Assembly (NCBI GenBank): GCA_964595905.1 | Contig: CAZQSU010000090.1 | Span: 1-11,730, forward strand | Origin: JAFDWI01 sp964595905 | GTDB taxonomy: Bacteria; Actinomycetota; Acidimicrobiia; Acidimicrobiales; Iamiaceae | Length of the DNA: 11,730 nt | Direction: 5' to 3' | Shown: piece after piece, positions 1 through 7,526 of the stretch | Position numbering within the stretch: position 1 is the stretch's first letter | Layout of the letters: each line of letters opens with the position of its first letter | The notes under the pieces: generated by a model | The model's database searches: none | What the model saw: the letters and a program-made list of their open reading frames with translations, nothing else | Told to the model about the DNA's origin: nothing | Made by a program: the position numbers and the translations under genes

Positions 1-836
1 TCGTGTTGAACTGGCGGGCGGTGTGCGGCGAGTGCCGGGCGTGTCGCAGAGGCATGCCCCAGTACTGCTTCGCCACCCACAACGCCACCCAGAAGATGAC
101 CCTTGCCGACGGCACCGAGCTGACCCCGGCGCTGGGTATCGGTGCGTTCTGTGACTCCACGCTCGTCGCCGCGGGTCAGGCGACACCGGTGAACCCGGCC
201 GCACCGGCCGAGGCCGTGGGCCTGTTGGGCTGCGGGGTCATGGCCGGGATCGGCGCGGCGATGCACACCGGTGACGTGCAGCCCGGAGACTCGGTCGCGG
301 TGTTCGGGTGTGGCGGTGTGGGCGACGCCGCGATCGTCGGTGCCCGACTGGCCGGCGCGACGACGGTCATCGCCATCGACCGCGACCCGGGCAAGCTCAC
401 CGCCGCGGAGAACTTCGGGGCGACCCACACGATCGACGCGTCGACGGTCGACCCGATCGAGGGCGTGCGCAACCTGACCGACGGGTTCGGCGCCGACGTC
501 TGCATCGAAGCCGTCGGCAACCCGGCGGTCCTGGAACAGGCGTTCTACGCCCGTGACCTGGCCGGCACCGTCGTCCAGGTCGGCGTCCCCACCCCGGACA
601 TGGCGATGCCCGAATTGGCGATGATCGAGTTCTTCGGGCGCGGCGGGGCCCTGAAGCCGAGTTGGTACGGCGACTGTCTGCCCAGCCGTGACTTCCCGGC
701 CCTGACCGAGTTGTACCTGCAGGGGCGGCTCGACCTCGACGGGTTCGTGTCCGAGAAGATCGCCCTGGACGACATCGAGGAGGCGTTCGCGAAGATGAAA
801 CGTGGCGAGGTGCTGCGCAGCGTGGTGGTGCTGTGA
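1..836 (+). CDS. mscR: S-(hydroxymethyl)mycothiol dehydrogenase / S-nitrosomycothiol reductase, 3' part
   Basis: This is a zinc-dependent medium-chain alcohol dehydrogenase that starts upstream of the window; the reading frame is open from base 3. About 277 residues are visible against roughly 360 in the family, so about 80 N-terminal residues, including the first catalytic zinc ligand, are missing. The visible part opens with the structural-zinc cysteine pattern VCGECRACRRGMPQYC. A Rossmann nucleotide-binding glycine motif (GCGGVGDAA) follows, and the sequence ends with EVLRSVVVL. Blocks such as LLGCGVMAGIGAA, QAFYARDLAGTVV, VGVPTPDM and SSWYGDCLP-like KPSWYGDCLP are, from memory, nearly identical to mycobacterial MscR (Rv2259 type). 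That enzyme oxidises the mycothiol adduct of formaldehyde with NAD and also reduces S-nitrosomycothiol in the cytosol. Its stop overlaps the start of the downstream hydrolase gene, as in the mycobacterial pair. The identification is firm; the exact 5' end cannot be seen. Confidence 0.93.
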   Translation, partial: VLNWRAVCGECRACRRGMPQYCFATHNATQKMTLADGTELTPALGIGAFCDSTLVAAGQATPVNPAAPAEAVGLLGCGVMAGIGAAMHTGDVQPGDSVAVFGCGGVGDAAIVGARLAGATTVIAIDRDPGKLTAAENFGATHTIDASTVDPIEGVRNLTDGFGADVCIEAVGNPAVLEQAFYARDLAGTVVQVGVPTPDMAMPELAMIEFFGRGGALKPSWYGDCLPSRDFPALTELYLQGRLDLDGFVSEKIALDDIEEAFAKMKRGEVLRSVVVL

Positions 837-1465
837 GCGCCGCGACGAACATCGAGCTGGTCACCACCGACGGGATCTTCGCCCTCGACGGCGGCGAATG
901 GGAGGTCACCAACAACATCTGGTTGGTCGGCGACGACACCGAGGTGCTCGTGGTCGACGCCGCCCACGACGCCCGGGCCATCGCCGACGCGGTGCACGGC
1001 CGACGGGTCACCGCCATCGCGCTCACCCACGGCCACAACGACCACATCAACGCCGCCGTCGCGCTGCGTGAGCTGGTGGACGCGCCGATCTGGTTGCATC
1101 CGGCCGACCGCATGCTCTGGGACGTCGTGCACCCCGATGTCGCCCCCGACCGTGACCTCGCCGAAGGCGACGTGCTGTCGGTCGCCGACACCGAGCTCGC
1201 CGTGCTGCACACCCCCGGTCACTCGCCCGGCTGTGTGTGCTTCCACGACGCCGGCGGACACCTGTTCAGCGGCGACACGCTGTTCTGCGGCGGGCCGGGC
1301 GCCACGGGGAGGAGCTTCTCGGACTTCGACGAGATCATCGTCTCGATCCGCGAACGGCTGCTCTCGCTTCCCCCCGAGACCGTCGTGCACACCGGTCACG
1401 GCGAATCGACCACGATCGGTGCCGAAGCCCCCGACCTGGCCGAATGGATCCGCCGCGGCCACTGA
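833..1465 (+). CDS. MBL-fold metallo-hydrolase, partner of mscR
   Basis: A 210-residue metallo-beta-lactamase-fold protein. The binuclear metal site is complete: THGHNDH supplies H66, H68, D70 and H71, HTPGHSPG supplies H130, SGDTLF supplies D148 and HTGHGE supplies H189. The layout resembles glyoxalase II-like hydrolases. The GTG start at 833 overlaps the mscR stop (GTGA), which implies translational coupling, and no better start is nearby. A gene of this family sits next to mscR in mycobacteria too. The likely role is hydrolysis of a mycothiol thioester such as S-formylmycothiol, releasing formate and regenerating mycothiol. The fold and metal site are seen in the sequence; the substrate is inferred from the neighbour only. 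There is no signal peptide, so the protein should be cytosolic. Confidence 0.9.
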   Translation: MSAATNIELVTTDGIFALDGGEWEVTNNIWLVGDDTEVLVVDAAHDARAIADAVHGRRVTAIALTHGHNDHINAAVALRELVDAPIWLHPADRMLWDVVHPDVAPDRDLAEGDVLSVADTELAVLHTPGHSPGCVCFHDAGGHLFSGDTLFCGGPGATGRSFSDFDEIIVSIRERLLSLPPETVVHTGHGESTTIGAEAPDLAEWIRRGH

Positions 1466-1526
1466 CCAGTCGAAATCCGGAGGGAAATGGTCGGACGCTT
1501 CCAAATGTCGTGTCGGGGTGAGCGGG

Positions 1527-1532
1527 TACGCT
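1527..1532 (+). promoter_or_regulatory. Candidate -10 element for murL-murD2
   Basis: TACGCT fits the actinobacterial TANNNT -10 pattern and lies 10 nt before the murL ATG, in the 77-nt gap after the hydrolase gene. No convincing -35 box or Shine-Dalgarno sequence is present (only a weak GGCGGA just before the start), so a very short or absent leader is possible. This is a pattern match only. Confidence 0.3.
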
Positions 1533-1542
1533 TGGCGGACCG

Positions 1543-2895
1543 ATGACTGCGCCGGATGCCCCCTTCGAGTTGAGCGAACGCCACCTCGACGTCGGCACCG
1601 GCACGCTGCGCTTCTCGTTCGGTCTCGGCGACGACGCCTTCACCGAGACCTTCACGCTGGCCGAGCCGCTCGACCCGGTGACCGACCCGGCGCATCCGGC
1701 GATCGACCACCTCCTCGATCTCGCGCACCTGTGCGTCGGGGTCAGCTACTCCAAGCTCACCCTCCCCGGTCGGATCGTCGCCCGTCGGCCGCTCCACCCG
1801 GCGATCGCCGCATTGGTCCCCCATCTCTACGACCACGGGCTGCGCGAGCTCGCGGTGCGCAACGGCCTGGCCGTGCCCCTCGAGGCCACCCTCGAGGGGC
1901 CCGCGGGCACGCCGGTCGAACCCGATGACCTGTTCGTCGACCCGGGGGGCACCGACGCGGGACCGCTCGTGCCGTTCGGCGGCGGGAAGGACTCCACCCT
2001 CACCCTCAGCCTGCTCGTCGACGCCGACCCGGTCGCCTTCTCGATCCACGCCACGCCGGTCCAGCGCCGGGCCGCCGCGGCGGTCGGGGTGCGGTTGGTC
2101 GAGATGACCCGTCGGCTCGACCCGCTGCTCGCCGTCCGCACCGCCGAGGGTGGCTGGAACGGTCACGTCCCCATCACCGCGATCAACTCGTCGGTGTCGG
2201 CGATCCTCGCTGCGCTGCTCGGTCGGCGCGACGTGGTGATCGCGAACGAACGCTCTGCCGAGGAACCCACCATGCGGGTCGACGGGGTGCCGGTGAACCA
2301 CCAGTACTCCAAGACGTTCCGCTTCGAGCAGGCGCTCGCCGACGCGATGGCTCCCACCGGCATCCGCTACTGGTCGTCGGTGCGCCGGTGGTCCGAACTC
2401 GCCATCGCCGGGGCGCTCGCCCGCCGGGGCACGTTGCGCAATGCGATCCTGTCGTGCAACCGGGCGTTCAGCCTGACCGAGCCGGACCCCGACCCGCACT
2501 GGTGCCGCAACTGTGCGAAGTGCCGGTTCACGTTCGTGTCGTTCGCACCGTTTCTCACCCCCGACGAAGCGATCCGGATGTTCGGCGGGAACCTGCTCGA
2601 CGACCCCGACCAGATCGAGGGTGTGCGGGCGTTGTGGAATGACAAACCCTTCGACTGTGTCGGTGAGCTGGCCGAGTCCGCGATCGCGCTCGACCACCTG
2701 GCGACCCGCGAGGCCTGGCGCGACACCGTCGTGGTGCGCGCGTTGCGCGACGACGCGGCACGCGTGGCCGGCGCGTCGGGCACCGACCTCGACGCGCTGT
2801 TGCGGCCGGCGGGCGACGACCGCGTGCCCCACGACTTCGTCGACCGGATCGACGGGGCGTTGCACGCGGCGGCGATCACCTCGTCCGAAGCGTGA
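1543..2895 (+). CDS. murL: UDP-N-acetyl-alpha-D-muramoyl-L-alanyl-L-glutamate epimerase
   Basis: A 450-residue protein with the marks of the MurL family. VPFGGGKDST (residues 143-152) resembles a PP-loop ATP-binding motif. NERSAEEPTM (from N235) is followed by the signature VNHQYSKT (N252-K257), and a CxxCxxC cluster after W320 (C321, C324, C327) leads into RFTFVSFAPF. In Xanthomonas oryzae, MurL performs ATP-dependent inversion of the terminal L-Glu of UDP-MurNAc-L-Ala-L-Glu to D-Glu, replacing glutamate racemase in wall synthesis. The gene ends in a GTGA overlap with a MurD-type ligase gene, exactly the expected partner. The ATG at 1543 is the first good start after the intergenic gap. The protein should be cytosolic. 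Family assignment is from recalled motifs and the partner gene; activity in this organism is inferred. Confidence 0.9.
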   Translation: MTAPDAPFELSERHLDVGTGTLRFSFGLGDDAFTETFTLAEPLDPVTDPAHPAIDHLLDLAHLCVGVSYSKLTLPGRIVARRPLHPAIAALVPHLYDHGLRELAVRNGLAVPLEATLEGPAGTPVEPDDLFVDPGGTDAGPLVPFGGGKDSTLTLSLLVDADPVAFSIHATPVQRRAAAAVGVRLVEMTRRLDPLLAVRTAEGGWNGHVPITAINSSVSAILAALLGRRDVVIANERSAEEPTMRVDGVPVNHQYSKTFRFEQALADAMAPTGIRYWSSVRRWSELAIAGALARRGTLRNAILSCNRAFSLTEPDPDPHWCRNCAKCRFTFVSFAPFLTPDEAIRMFGGNLLDDPDQIEGVRALWNDKPFDCVGELAESAIALDHLATREAWRDTVVVRALRDDAARVAGASGTDLDALLRPAGDDRVPHDFVDRIDGALHAAAITSSEA

Positions 2896-4193
2896 ACGCC
2901 ATGGCCGTGCAACGCTCCGATCTGACCGGAGCCGACGTCGTCCTGCTGGGGGTCGGCGTCGAAACCCTCACCGTGCTGCCCCATCTGGCCGCCCTCGACG
3001 TGGCGGCCATCCGCGTCGTCGAAGCCGCTTCGCCGAGCCCCGGGCAGGCCCGGCAACTCGAGGGCAGCGGGGTCGACCCCGCGACGCTGCTGACCGACGT
3101 GCCTGCCACGGCCGACGTGGTGCTGCGCAGCCCCGGCTTCCCCCGTCACCGCCCCGACGTCGACGTGCTGTACCGCACGGCCCGGATCGCCACGACCCCG
3201 ACCGGACTCTGGCTCGCCGCCCGCGGGCCGCACGGCACGGTGGTGGTCACCGGAACCAAGGGCAAGTCCTCGACCGCGACGCTCATCGCGGCGGGGCTCG
3301 AGCAGTGTGGCGTTCCCGCGTTCCTCGCGGGCAACATCGGCACCGCCGCCTGGTCCCACGACCCCCACCGCGACGGGGTCGCGGTCGTGGAGTTGTCGAG
3401 CTACCAGGGCGCCGACCTGCTCACCACCGGCGAGGTCGCGGTGTTGACGCTGTTGGCCGACGACCACCTCGACTGGCACGGGTCTGCCGAGGCCTACCGT
3501 CACGACAAGCTGCGGATCCTCGACCCGGACCCCAGCGCGCCCACCCCGATGGTGCGACTGGCGTTGGACGGCGAAGACCTGCCCGCCGCGCTTGCCGCAA
3601 AGGTCACCCGGGTGGCCGCAAACGGCGACCACCGGCACCGCAACGTCGCGGTCGCGGTCGCGGCGGTCCGGGCCGAACTCGAAGCACGTGGTGTGGCCGC
3701 GCCCGGCGCGGACGAACTCGCCCGCGTACTCGACGGGCACTATCCCGAACTGGCGAGCCGCTTCGAGGAGGTCACCACCACCGACGACGGCGTCACCTGG
3801 ATCGACGACGCCCTCGGTTCGAACCCGTCCGCAACGGGCGCCGCGCTCGAGCGGCTCGCACCCGGGCCGGCCGTGTTGATCTGTGGCGGCCACGACCGGG
3901 GCGTCGCCCTCGACCCGGTCTTCGACGCCTTGGCCGCCTGGCCCGAGGGCACGCTCAGCGTGCTCTGGCTGGGCGATGCCGGAGACCATCGTGCCGTCGA
4001 GCTTGCGGGGCACCCGGCCGTCACCGGTGTCGAGGCGGTCGGGTCGATGGACGATGCGGTGCGGACGGCCGCGTCGACGGCGACCGCCGGTTGGACCGTC
4101 GTCTTCTCGCCCCTCGCCCCCACGATGCGCGCCACGGGCAACTGGGCCGACCGGTCCCGCGCCTTCCGGTCGGCGATCGAGCAGCTCGCCTGA
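2892..4193 (+). CDS. murD2: UDP-N-acetylmuramoyl-L-alanine--L-glutamate ligase (MurD2)
   Basis: A 433-residue Mur ligase. An N-terminal Rossmann-like domain (GVGVETLTVLPHL) precedes the ATP P-loop GTKGKSST (121-128). Next come NIGTAAW, the MurD-type ELSSYQ and DDHLDWH, a third domain with DDALGSNPSAT in place of the usual DSKATNP, and ICGGHDRGVAL. MurD2 couples L-Glu to UDP-MurNAc-L-Ala, giving the substrate of MurL; canonical MurD takes D-Glu. The C-terminal block SPLAPTMRATGNWADRSRAF differs from the SPACASFDQF-like block of canonical MurD, consistent with a changed amino-acid pocket. The GTG start at 2892 overlaps the murL stop; ATG at 2901 is an alternative nine bases on. Ligase class is certain. 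The L-Glu specificity is inferred mainly from the murL coupling. Confidence 0.88.
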   Translation: MNAMAVQRSDLTGADVVLLGVGVETLTVLPHLAALDVAAIRVVEAASPSPGQARQLEGSGVDPATLLTDVPATADVVLRSPGFPRHRPDVDVLYRTARIATTPTGLWLAARGPHGTVVVTGTKGKSSTATLIAAGLEQCGVPAFLAGNIGTAAWSHDPHRDGVAVVELSSYQGADLLTTGEVAVLTLLADDHLDWHGSAEAYRHDKLRILDPDPSAPTPMVRLALDGEDLPAALAAKVTRVAANGDHRHRNVAVAVAAVRAELEARGVAAPGADELARVLDGHYPELASRFEEVTTTDDGVTWIDDALGSNPSATGAALERLAPGPAVLICGGHDRGVALDPVFDALAAWPEGTLSVLWLGDAGDHRAVELAGHPAVTGVEAVGSMDDAVRTAASTATAGWTVVFSPLAPTMRATGNWADRSRAFRSAIEQLA

Positions 4194-4229
4194 CCGATCG
4201 GCACGACGATCCGACCCGTCCCCCCTCCC

Positions 4230-4282
4230 CCGAAATTTGCAGCCACCTGCCGCCCTCAGCGGCTTTTGGCTGCAAATTTCGG
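4230..4282. terminator. Bidirectional hairpin between convergent genes
   Basis: A perfect 16-bp inverted repeat pairs CCGAAATTTGCAGCCA (4230-4245) with its complement (4267-4282). After a one-base mismatch it extends by three more pairs on each side (4226-4286). The 21-nt loop holds a second hairpin, GCCGC/GCGGC (4249-4253 and 4259-4263). It sits 37 nt after the murD2 stop and 16 nt beyond the stop of the convergent dehydrogenase, so it can serve both strands. There is no long T tract. The A/T-rich core AAATTTG stands out in this GC-rich sequence. Confidence 0.75.
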
Positions 4283-4297
4283 AGGATGAGGATGGGG

Positions 4298-5452
4298 TCA
4301 GGCCTGGGCGGGGGCGGGCAGCACGTTGGAACGATCCAGGTCTCGCACCCGGGTCTCGTCGAGGAGCCTCATCGCATTGCGGATCTCCAACTCGAACAGC
4401 CCCAGGACGTGTTCGACGCCGGCCTGGCCAGCCACGGCCAGTCCGAACAACCAGGGTCGGCCGATCTGCACGGCCTTCGCGCCGAGGCTGAGGGCCTTGA
4501 GCACGTCGGTGCCGCGGCGGATCCCACCGTCCATGAGCACCTCGATGTGGTCACCGACGGCGTCGACCACGTCGACCAGCGCATCGAGCGCGGCCGGCGC
4601 GCCGTCGAGCTGGCGGCCACCGTGGTTGGACACCACCAGCGCCGATGCACCCGAGTCGACCGCACGGCGGGCATCTTCGGCGTCGACGATGCCTTTGAGT
4701 ACCAGCGGCCCGTCCCACACCTCACGGATCCACGCCAGGTCGTCCCAGGTGACCGGCGACGCGGCCATGTCCAACGGCGACAACCCCTTGGCGGTCGACG
4801 TCGACGGGTTGCGCTTCTTGTCGATCTGTTGCCGGAGGAACCGGCCGACCCAGACCGGCTTGGCAGCGAACTCGAAACCCAGACGTGCGACGGTCGCCGG
4901 GCCGGGCTTCATCGGCATGATGACGCCGTGGGCCATGTCCCGTTCACGACGACCCAGCACGGCGGTGTCGTTGGTGACCACCAACGCCGAGAAGCGATTG
5001 TTCTTCGCTTCTTCGATGAGCATTTCCGCCTGCTCACGGCCTTTGGGGGCGTAGAGCTGAAACCAGCCGGGGTCATCGACCGCGGCGGCGAGATCGGCCG
5101 GTTTGGTGCCCGCCACCGTCGACAGGACCGCGAGCGTGCCCTTGACCGTGGCGGCACGGCTCGCACCGATCGGCCCTTCGGGGTGCATCAGGGCGGCCAT
5201 GCCACAGGGAGCGACGATGATCGGCAGGTCGAGCGTGCGACCCAGCACCTCGACGGACAGGTCCTGATCGGCCCACGCCGTGGTGGGCGCCTGCTGGCGG
5301 AGGTTCCACCGGCCGAACGCGTCGCGGTTGGCGCGGCGGGTGCGGCCGTCCTCGGCGTCGCCGTCGACGTAGTCGAACAGCACCGCCGGCAGCGTGCGTT
5401 TCGCCGCAGCGCGCACCCGGTCGGTGTTGTAGAGGCGTTTCAGGTCGGTCAT
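4298..5452 (-). CDS. FMN-dependent alpha-hydroxy-acid dehydrogenase/oxidase (LldD-like)
   Basis: A 384-residue TIM-barrel flavoprotein of the L-lactate dehydrogenase / glycolate oxidase / mandelate dehydrogenase family. Visible family features include PIIVAPCGMAALMHPEG (77-93) and FQLYAP with Y134. VVTNDTAVLGRRERD supplies D162 and the arginines near 168, and LKGI supplies K253. The active-site block SNHGGRQLDGAPA has H277 and R280, and the FMN-phosphate site is MDGGIRRGTDV (D308-R313). It should oxidise an L-2-hydroxy acid to the 2-oxo acid. Lactate is the default guess, but the substrate is not readable from sequence, and the mycofactocin-linked paralog MftD belongs to the same family. No signal peptide or membrane helix is evident. 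The start is backed by a good Shine-Dalgarno. The gene stands alone, convergent with murD2 and divergent from the ECF sigma gene. Confidence 0.88.
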   Translation of the reverse strand: MTDLKRLYNTDRVRAAAKRTLPAVLFDYVDGDAEDGRTRRANRDAFGRWNLRQQAPTTAWADQDLSVEVLGRTLDLPIIVAPCGMAALMHPEGPIGASRAATVKGTLAVLSTVAGTKPADLAAAVDDPGWFQLYAPKGREQAEMLIEEAKNNRFSALVVTNDTAVLGRRERDMAHGVIMPMKPGPATVARLGFEFAAKPVWVGRFLRQQIDKKRNPSTSTAKGLSPLDMAASPVTWDDLAWIREVWDGPLVLKGIVDAEDARRAVDSGASALVVSNHGGRQLDGAPAALDALVDVVDAVGDHIEVLMDGGIRRGTDVLKALSLGAKAVQIGRPWLFGLAVAGQAGVEHVLGLFELEIRNAMRLLDETRVRDLDRSNVLPAPAQA

Positions 5453-5457
5453 CGGTT

Positions 5458-5463
5458 CCCCTT
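5458..5463 (-). promoter_or_regulatory. Ribosome binding site of the LldD-like gene
   Basis: On the minus strand AAGGGG lies 5 nt before the ATG at 5452. It is one of the few clear Shine-Dalgarno sequences in the window and fixes the start of the dehydrogenase. Confidence 0.55.
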
Positions 5464-5520
5464 CGTACCCGTCGTGGCTGCGCCCCCATCATGCCCGTTC
5501 GCCGGCGATGATCGTGCAGT

Positions 5521-5536
5521 GCTGCCCGTGGGCAGC
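5521..5536. promoter_or_regulatory. Short palindrome in the divergent promoter region
   Basis: GCTGCCCGTGGGCAGC is a 7-bp perfect inverted repeat around a GT centre. It lies midway in the roughly 150-nt gap between the divergent dehydrogenase and ECF sigma genes and is followed at once by GGTAAACC (5538-5545), which could be part of a promoter. It could be an operator or a small hairpin; the protein that would bind it is unknown. Confidence 0.3.
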
Positions 5537-5591
5537 CGGTAAACCTTTCGGGGCGCTCCCGCATCGTGTCGGTGACGGCCCGAGTTCCGTC

Positions 5592-5596
5592 GGAAG
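5592..5596 (+). promoter_or_regulatory. Ribosome binding site that favours the 5602 start of the ECF sigma gene
   Basis: GGAAG lies 5 nt before ATG 5602. The earlier in-frame GTG at 5566 has no comparable sequence upstream, and the later ATG at 5641 has only a weak one. Confidence 0.4.
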
Positions 5597-5601
5597 CGCC
5601 C

Positions 5602-6222
5602 ATGTCCAGTTCCCTCGACCTCGACGAATCGACCCGAACCATGGCTCACGACGAACCGGCACCCTCGGCTGCCGACGACGACCTGGTCGACGTCCCACGA
5701 CGTCGACCAGGGCAGTTGCCGCCGTCGATGCGTGTCGCCGATTTCGTCGACGACGACCTGACGCGGGTGCTCTCGGCGGTGTCGCTGTGGTGCGGTTCGG
5801 CGGACGACGCGGAGCAGGCCGTCGCCGACGCGGTCGGGCGGGCCTGGGAGCGACTCGATCGGGGTCAGCCGATCGACAACCTGGCGGCCTGGGTGACGAC
5901 CGTGGCGATGAACGAGGTGCGCGGTCGTCACCGCCGCCGCGACCGCGTACGGCGCAAGGGCCACCTGGTCGTGGTCGCCGACTCCAGCCCCGGGGCCGCC
6001 GACCGGGCGGCCGAACGCATCGACCTGCAACGGGCGCTCGGACACCTCGGAGAACGGCAACGCCAGGTCGTGGCCCTGCACTACGGGCTCGATCTGCCCA
6101 TCGCCGAGATCGCCGCTCAGCTCGGCATCGCGGAGGGCACCGTCAAGGCCACCCTGCACAAGAGCCGGCGTCTGCTCGCCGCCGAACTCGAGATCGCCGA
6201 CACCGACGGGAGCCCGTCATGA
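5602..6222 (+). CDS. ECF-type RNA polymerase sigma factor
   Basis: A sigma-70 family factor of about 206 residues with only the two domains typical of the extracytoplasmic-function group. Region 2 spans roughly DDLTRVLSAVSLWCGSADDA through AWVTTVAMNEVRGRHRRRDR. Region 4 contains LGERQRQVVALHYGLDLPIAEIAAQLGIAEGTVKATLHKSRR, a clear helix-turn-helix for -35 recognition. An acidic, proline-containing tail of about 40 residues precedes region 2, so the real start could be 5566, 5602 or 5641; I chose 5602 for its ribosome binding site. The stop overlaps the start of the next gene (ATGA), which encodes a membrane protein with anti-sigma layout, so the sigma factor is probably held inactive by that neighbour and may drive its own operon. 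The stimulus cannot be read from the sequence. Confidence 0.9.
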   Translation: MSSSLDLDESTRTMAHDEPAPSAADDDLVDVPRRRPGQLPPSMRVADFVDDDLTRVLSAVSLWCGSADDAEQAVADAVGRAWERLDRGQPIDNLAAWVTTVAMNEVRGRHRRRDRVRRKGHLVVVADSSPGAADRAAERIDLQRALGHLGERQRQVVALHYGLDLPIAEIAAQLGIAEGTVKATLHKSRRLLAAELEIADTDGSPS

Positions 6223-7526
6223 CCCCACACGACGACGTGGCCGACGAACAACTCGATCCGGTCGATGGCGCGGTCGACCAGCGCCTCGCGGCCGCCCTGC
6301 GGGACGCTCGCACGGCCACTCGCTCACCGGACCGGCATGCCTTTCTGGCCGCGGCCCGCGTCCGGCGCGACCGCGTGCGGCGTCGTCGTCGTGGCTGGAT
6401 CGTCGCCACCCCGATCGTCGCCGCGGCCCTCGTGCTCGTCGCCATCGGGGTCATCGCGTCCGGCGGCGACACCAGCTCGATGAACGCCTCGAGCCTTGCC
6501 GAAGCGAAGCCGCAGGTCGATGCCAGGACGCCGATCAGAGTCCAACCATCGACCGGCCTCGTCGACGGCCAGACGGTTCGAGTGACCGCCTACGCCGCTG
6601 CGCAGGCAACGTTCTCACAATGTGCCATCGTGCGCTCCCCCAATGGCTCGCAGTTCTACGCCTGCAATCACGACCCGTCCGACCTCTCCGACGCGGTCGA
6701 TGGACACGTTCCGGCGGGAAGCACCGAAGACGCGCCCGTGGCCCGAGGATCACTCACCGTGCACGAACGCCTCCGGGGGCGGTTGTTCCTGCTCACCTAC
6801 CCCGAGGGCGGTGCGACGGGCATGATCACCGAGGCGAGCGACATCTCCTGTGGCGCCGACACCATCGCGACCGTGACTCCGGTTCCGACGGGTACCGAAA
6901 CCGACACCTCAGCGCCGACCACCGTGGACCGATCAGTTCCGGGCCACCGGGCACCACCTGACCAGGCCGGGGAACCGTGCGTGGTCATGGCGACCGGGTT
7001 GTTCCATACGGTGCAGTACCTGCCGTACAGGGCCCCGATCACGTTCGGCGGCGCCCAGGTTTCGACGACCCTCACTTGCCCGACCGCGCCGGGAACCCCG
7101 AACACCGAAGCTGGTGAGCGTCTTTTCGACTTCACTCCGACCGCACTCACCCTGTGCACCTACGGCGTCGACGGTCGGCTCGTGGCCACCAACGCGGTAC
7201 CCGGCCCCGACCAGCCGAATGTCGGCGAAACCCTCGACTACATCCAACGCTCCTACGTGGACCGGCCCCTATTACCCGACGGGCCCAGGTGCACCGATGA
7301 CGCCGTCGCGGTGAACCTGATCGGCGTGATCGCCACCGGCGGCGCCCACTCCAGCACCGCCTGGATAGCCACCGCCGCCTGCACCACACCGGACGGCACA
7401 TCCGGCGGTGCCCAGCACGACCGCATCCCCGAGAGCGGGAACGCCATCGGAACCACCGGCGGATCCCCGGCCGACACCGATGCAATGCCGACACCGACCG
7501 AGCCGTCGGGGCCGACGTCACCGTGA
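6219..7526 (+). CDS. Single-pass membrane protein, putative anti-sigma factor with neocarzinostatin-like outer domain
   Basis: A 435-residue protein. A hydrophilic N-terminus (1-58) ends in a very basic stretch (RVRRDRVRRRRR), followed by one hydrophobic helix (about 60-80) and a long presumably extracytoplasmic region. The charge distribution predicts the N-terminus inside. Directly after the helix, VQPSTGLVDGQTVRVTAY (108-125) with FSQCA and FYACNHD resembles the first half of the neocarzinostatin-type Ig-like domain and its disulfide. The later part, with several further cysteines and a Thr/Pro-rich region around SAPTTVDRS, I do not recognise. A short N-terminal segment coupled to an ECF sigma gene suggests an anti-sigma role, but no zinc-binding HxxxCxxC motif is present. 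Codon use is less G/C-biased than in the flanking enzyme genes (AGA, AGG and TTA occur). The function is inferred from layout only. Confidence 0.72.
   Translation: MTPHDDVADEQLDPVDGAVDQRLAAALRDARTATRSPDRHAFLAAARVRRDRVRRRRRGWIVATPIVAAALVLVAIGVIASGGDTSSMNASSLAEAKPQVDARTPIRVQPSTGLVDGQTVRVTAYAAAQATFSQCAIVRSPNGSQFYACNHDPSDLSDAVDGHVPAGSTEDAPVARGSLTVHERLRGRLFLLTYPEGGATGMITEASDISCGADTIATVTPVPTGTETDTSAPTTVDRSVPGHRAPPDQAGEPCVVMATGLFHTVQYLPYRAPITFGGAQVSTTLTCPTAPGTPNTEAGERLFDFTPTALTLCTYGVDGRLVATNAVPGPDQPNVGETLDYIQRSYVDRPLLPDGPRCTDDAVAVNLIGVIATGGAHSSTAWIATAACTTPDGTSGGAQHDRIPESGNAIGTTGGSPADTDAMPTPTEPSGPTSP

Noticed and set aside
1396..4013. Long minus-strand open frames (489 and 548 codons) opposite murL and murD2.
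   Set aside because: Their composition mirrors the opposite-strand genes; no recognisable domains or start signals, and the + strand products are clear family members.
2513..5542. A very long open frame (over 1000 codons) on the + strand across murL, murD2 and the dehydrogenase.
   Set aside because: It overlaps three well-identified genes, is extremely rich in Arg and Pro, and is a side effect of high GC content.
5508..6218. An upstream extension of the membrane-protein frame through the sigma gene, which would give a 672-residue protein.
   Set aside because: The sigma factor is clearly encoded in another frame there, and ATG 6219 forms a normal ATGA overlap; the extension is Arg-rich shadow sequence.
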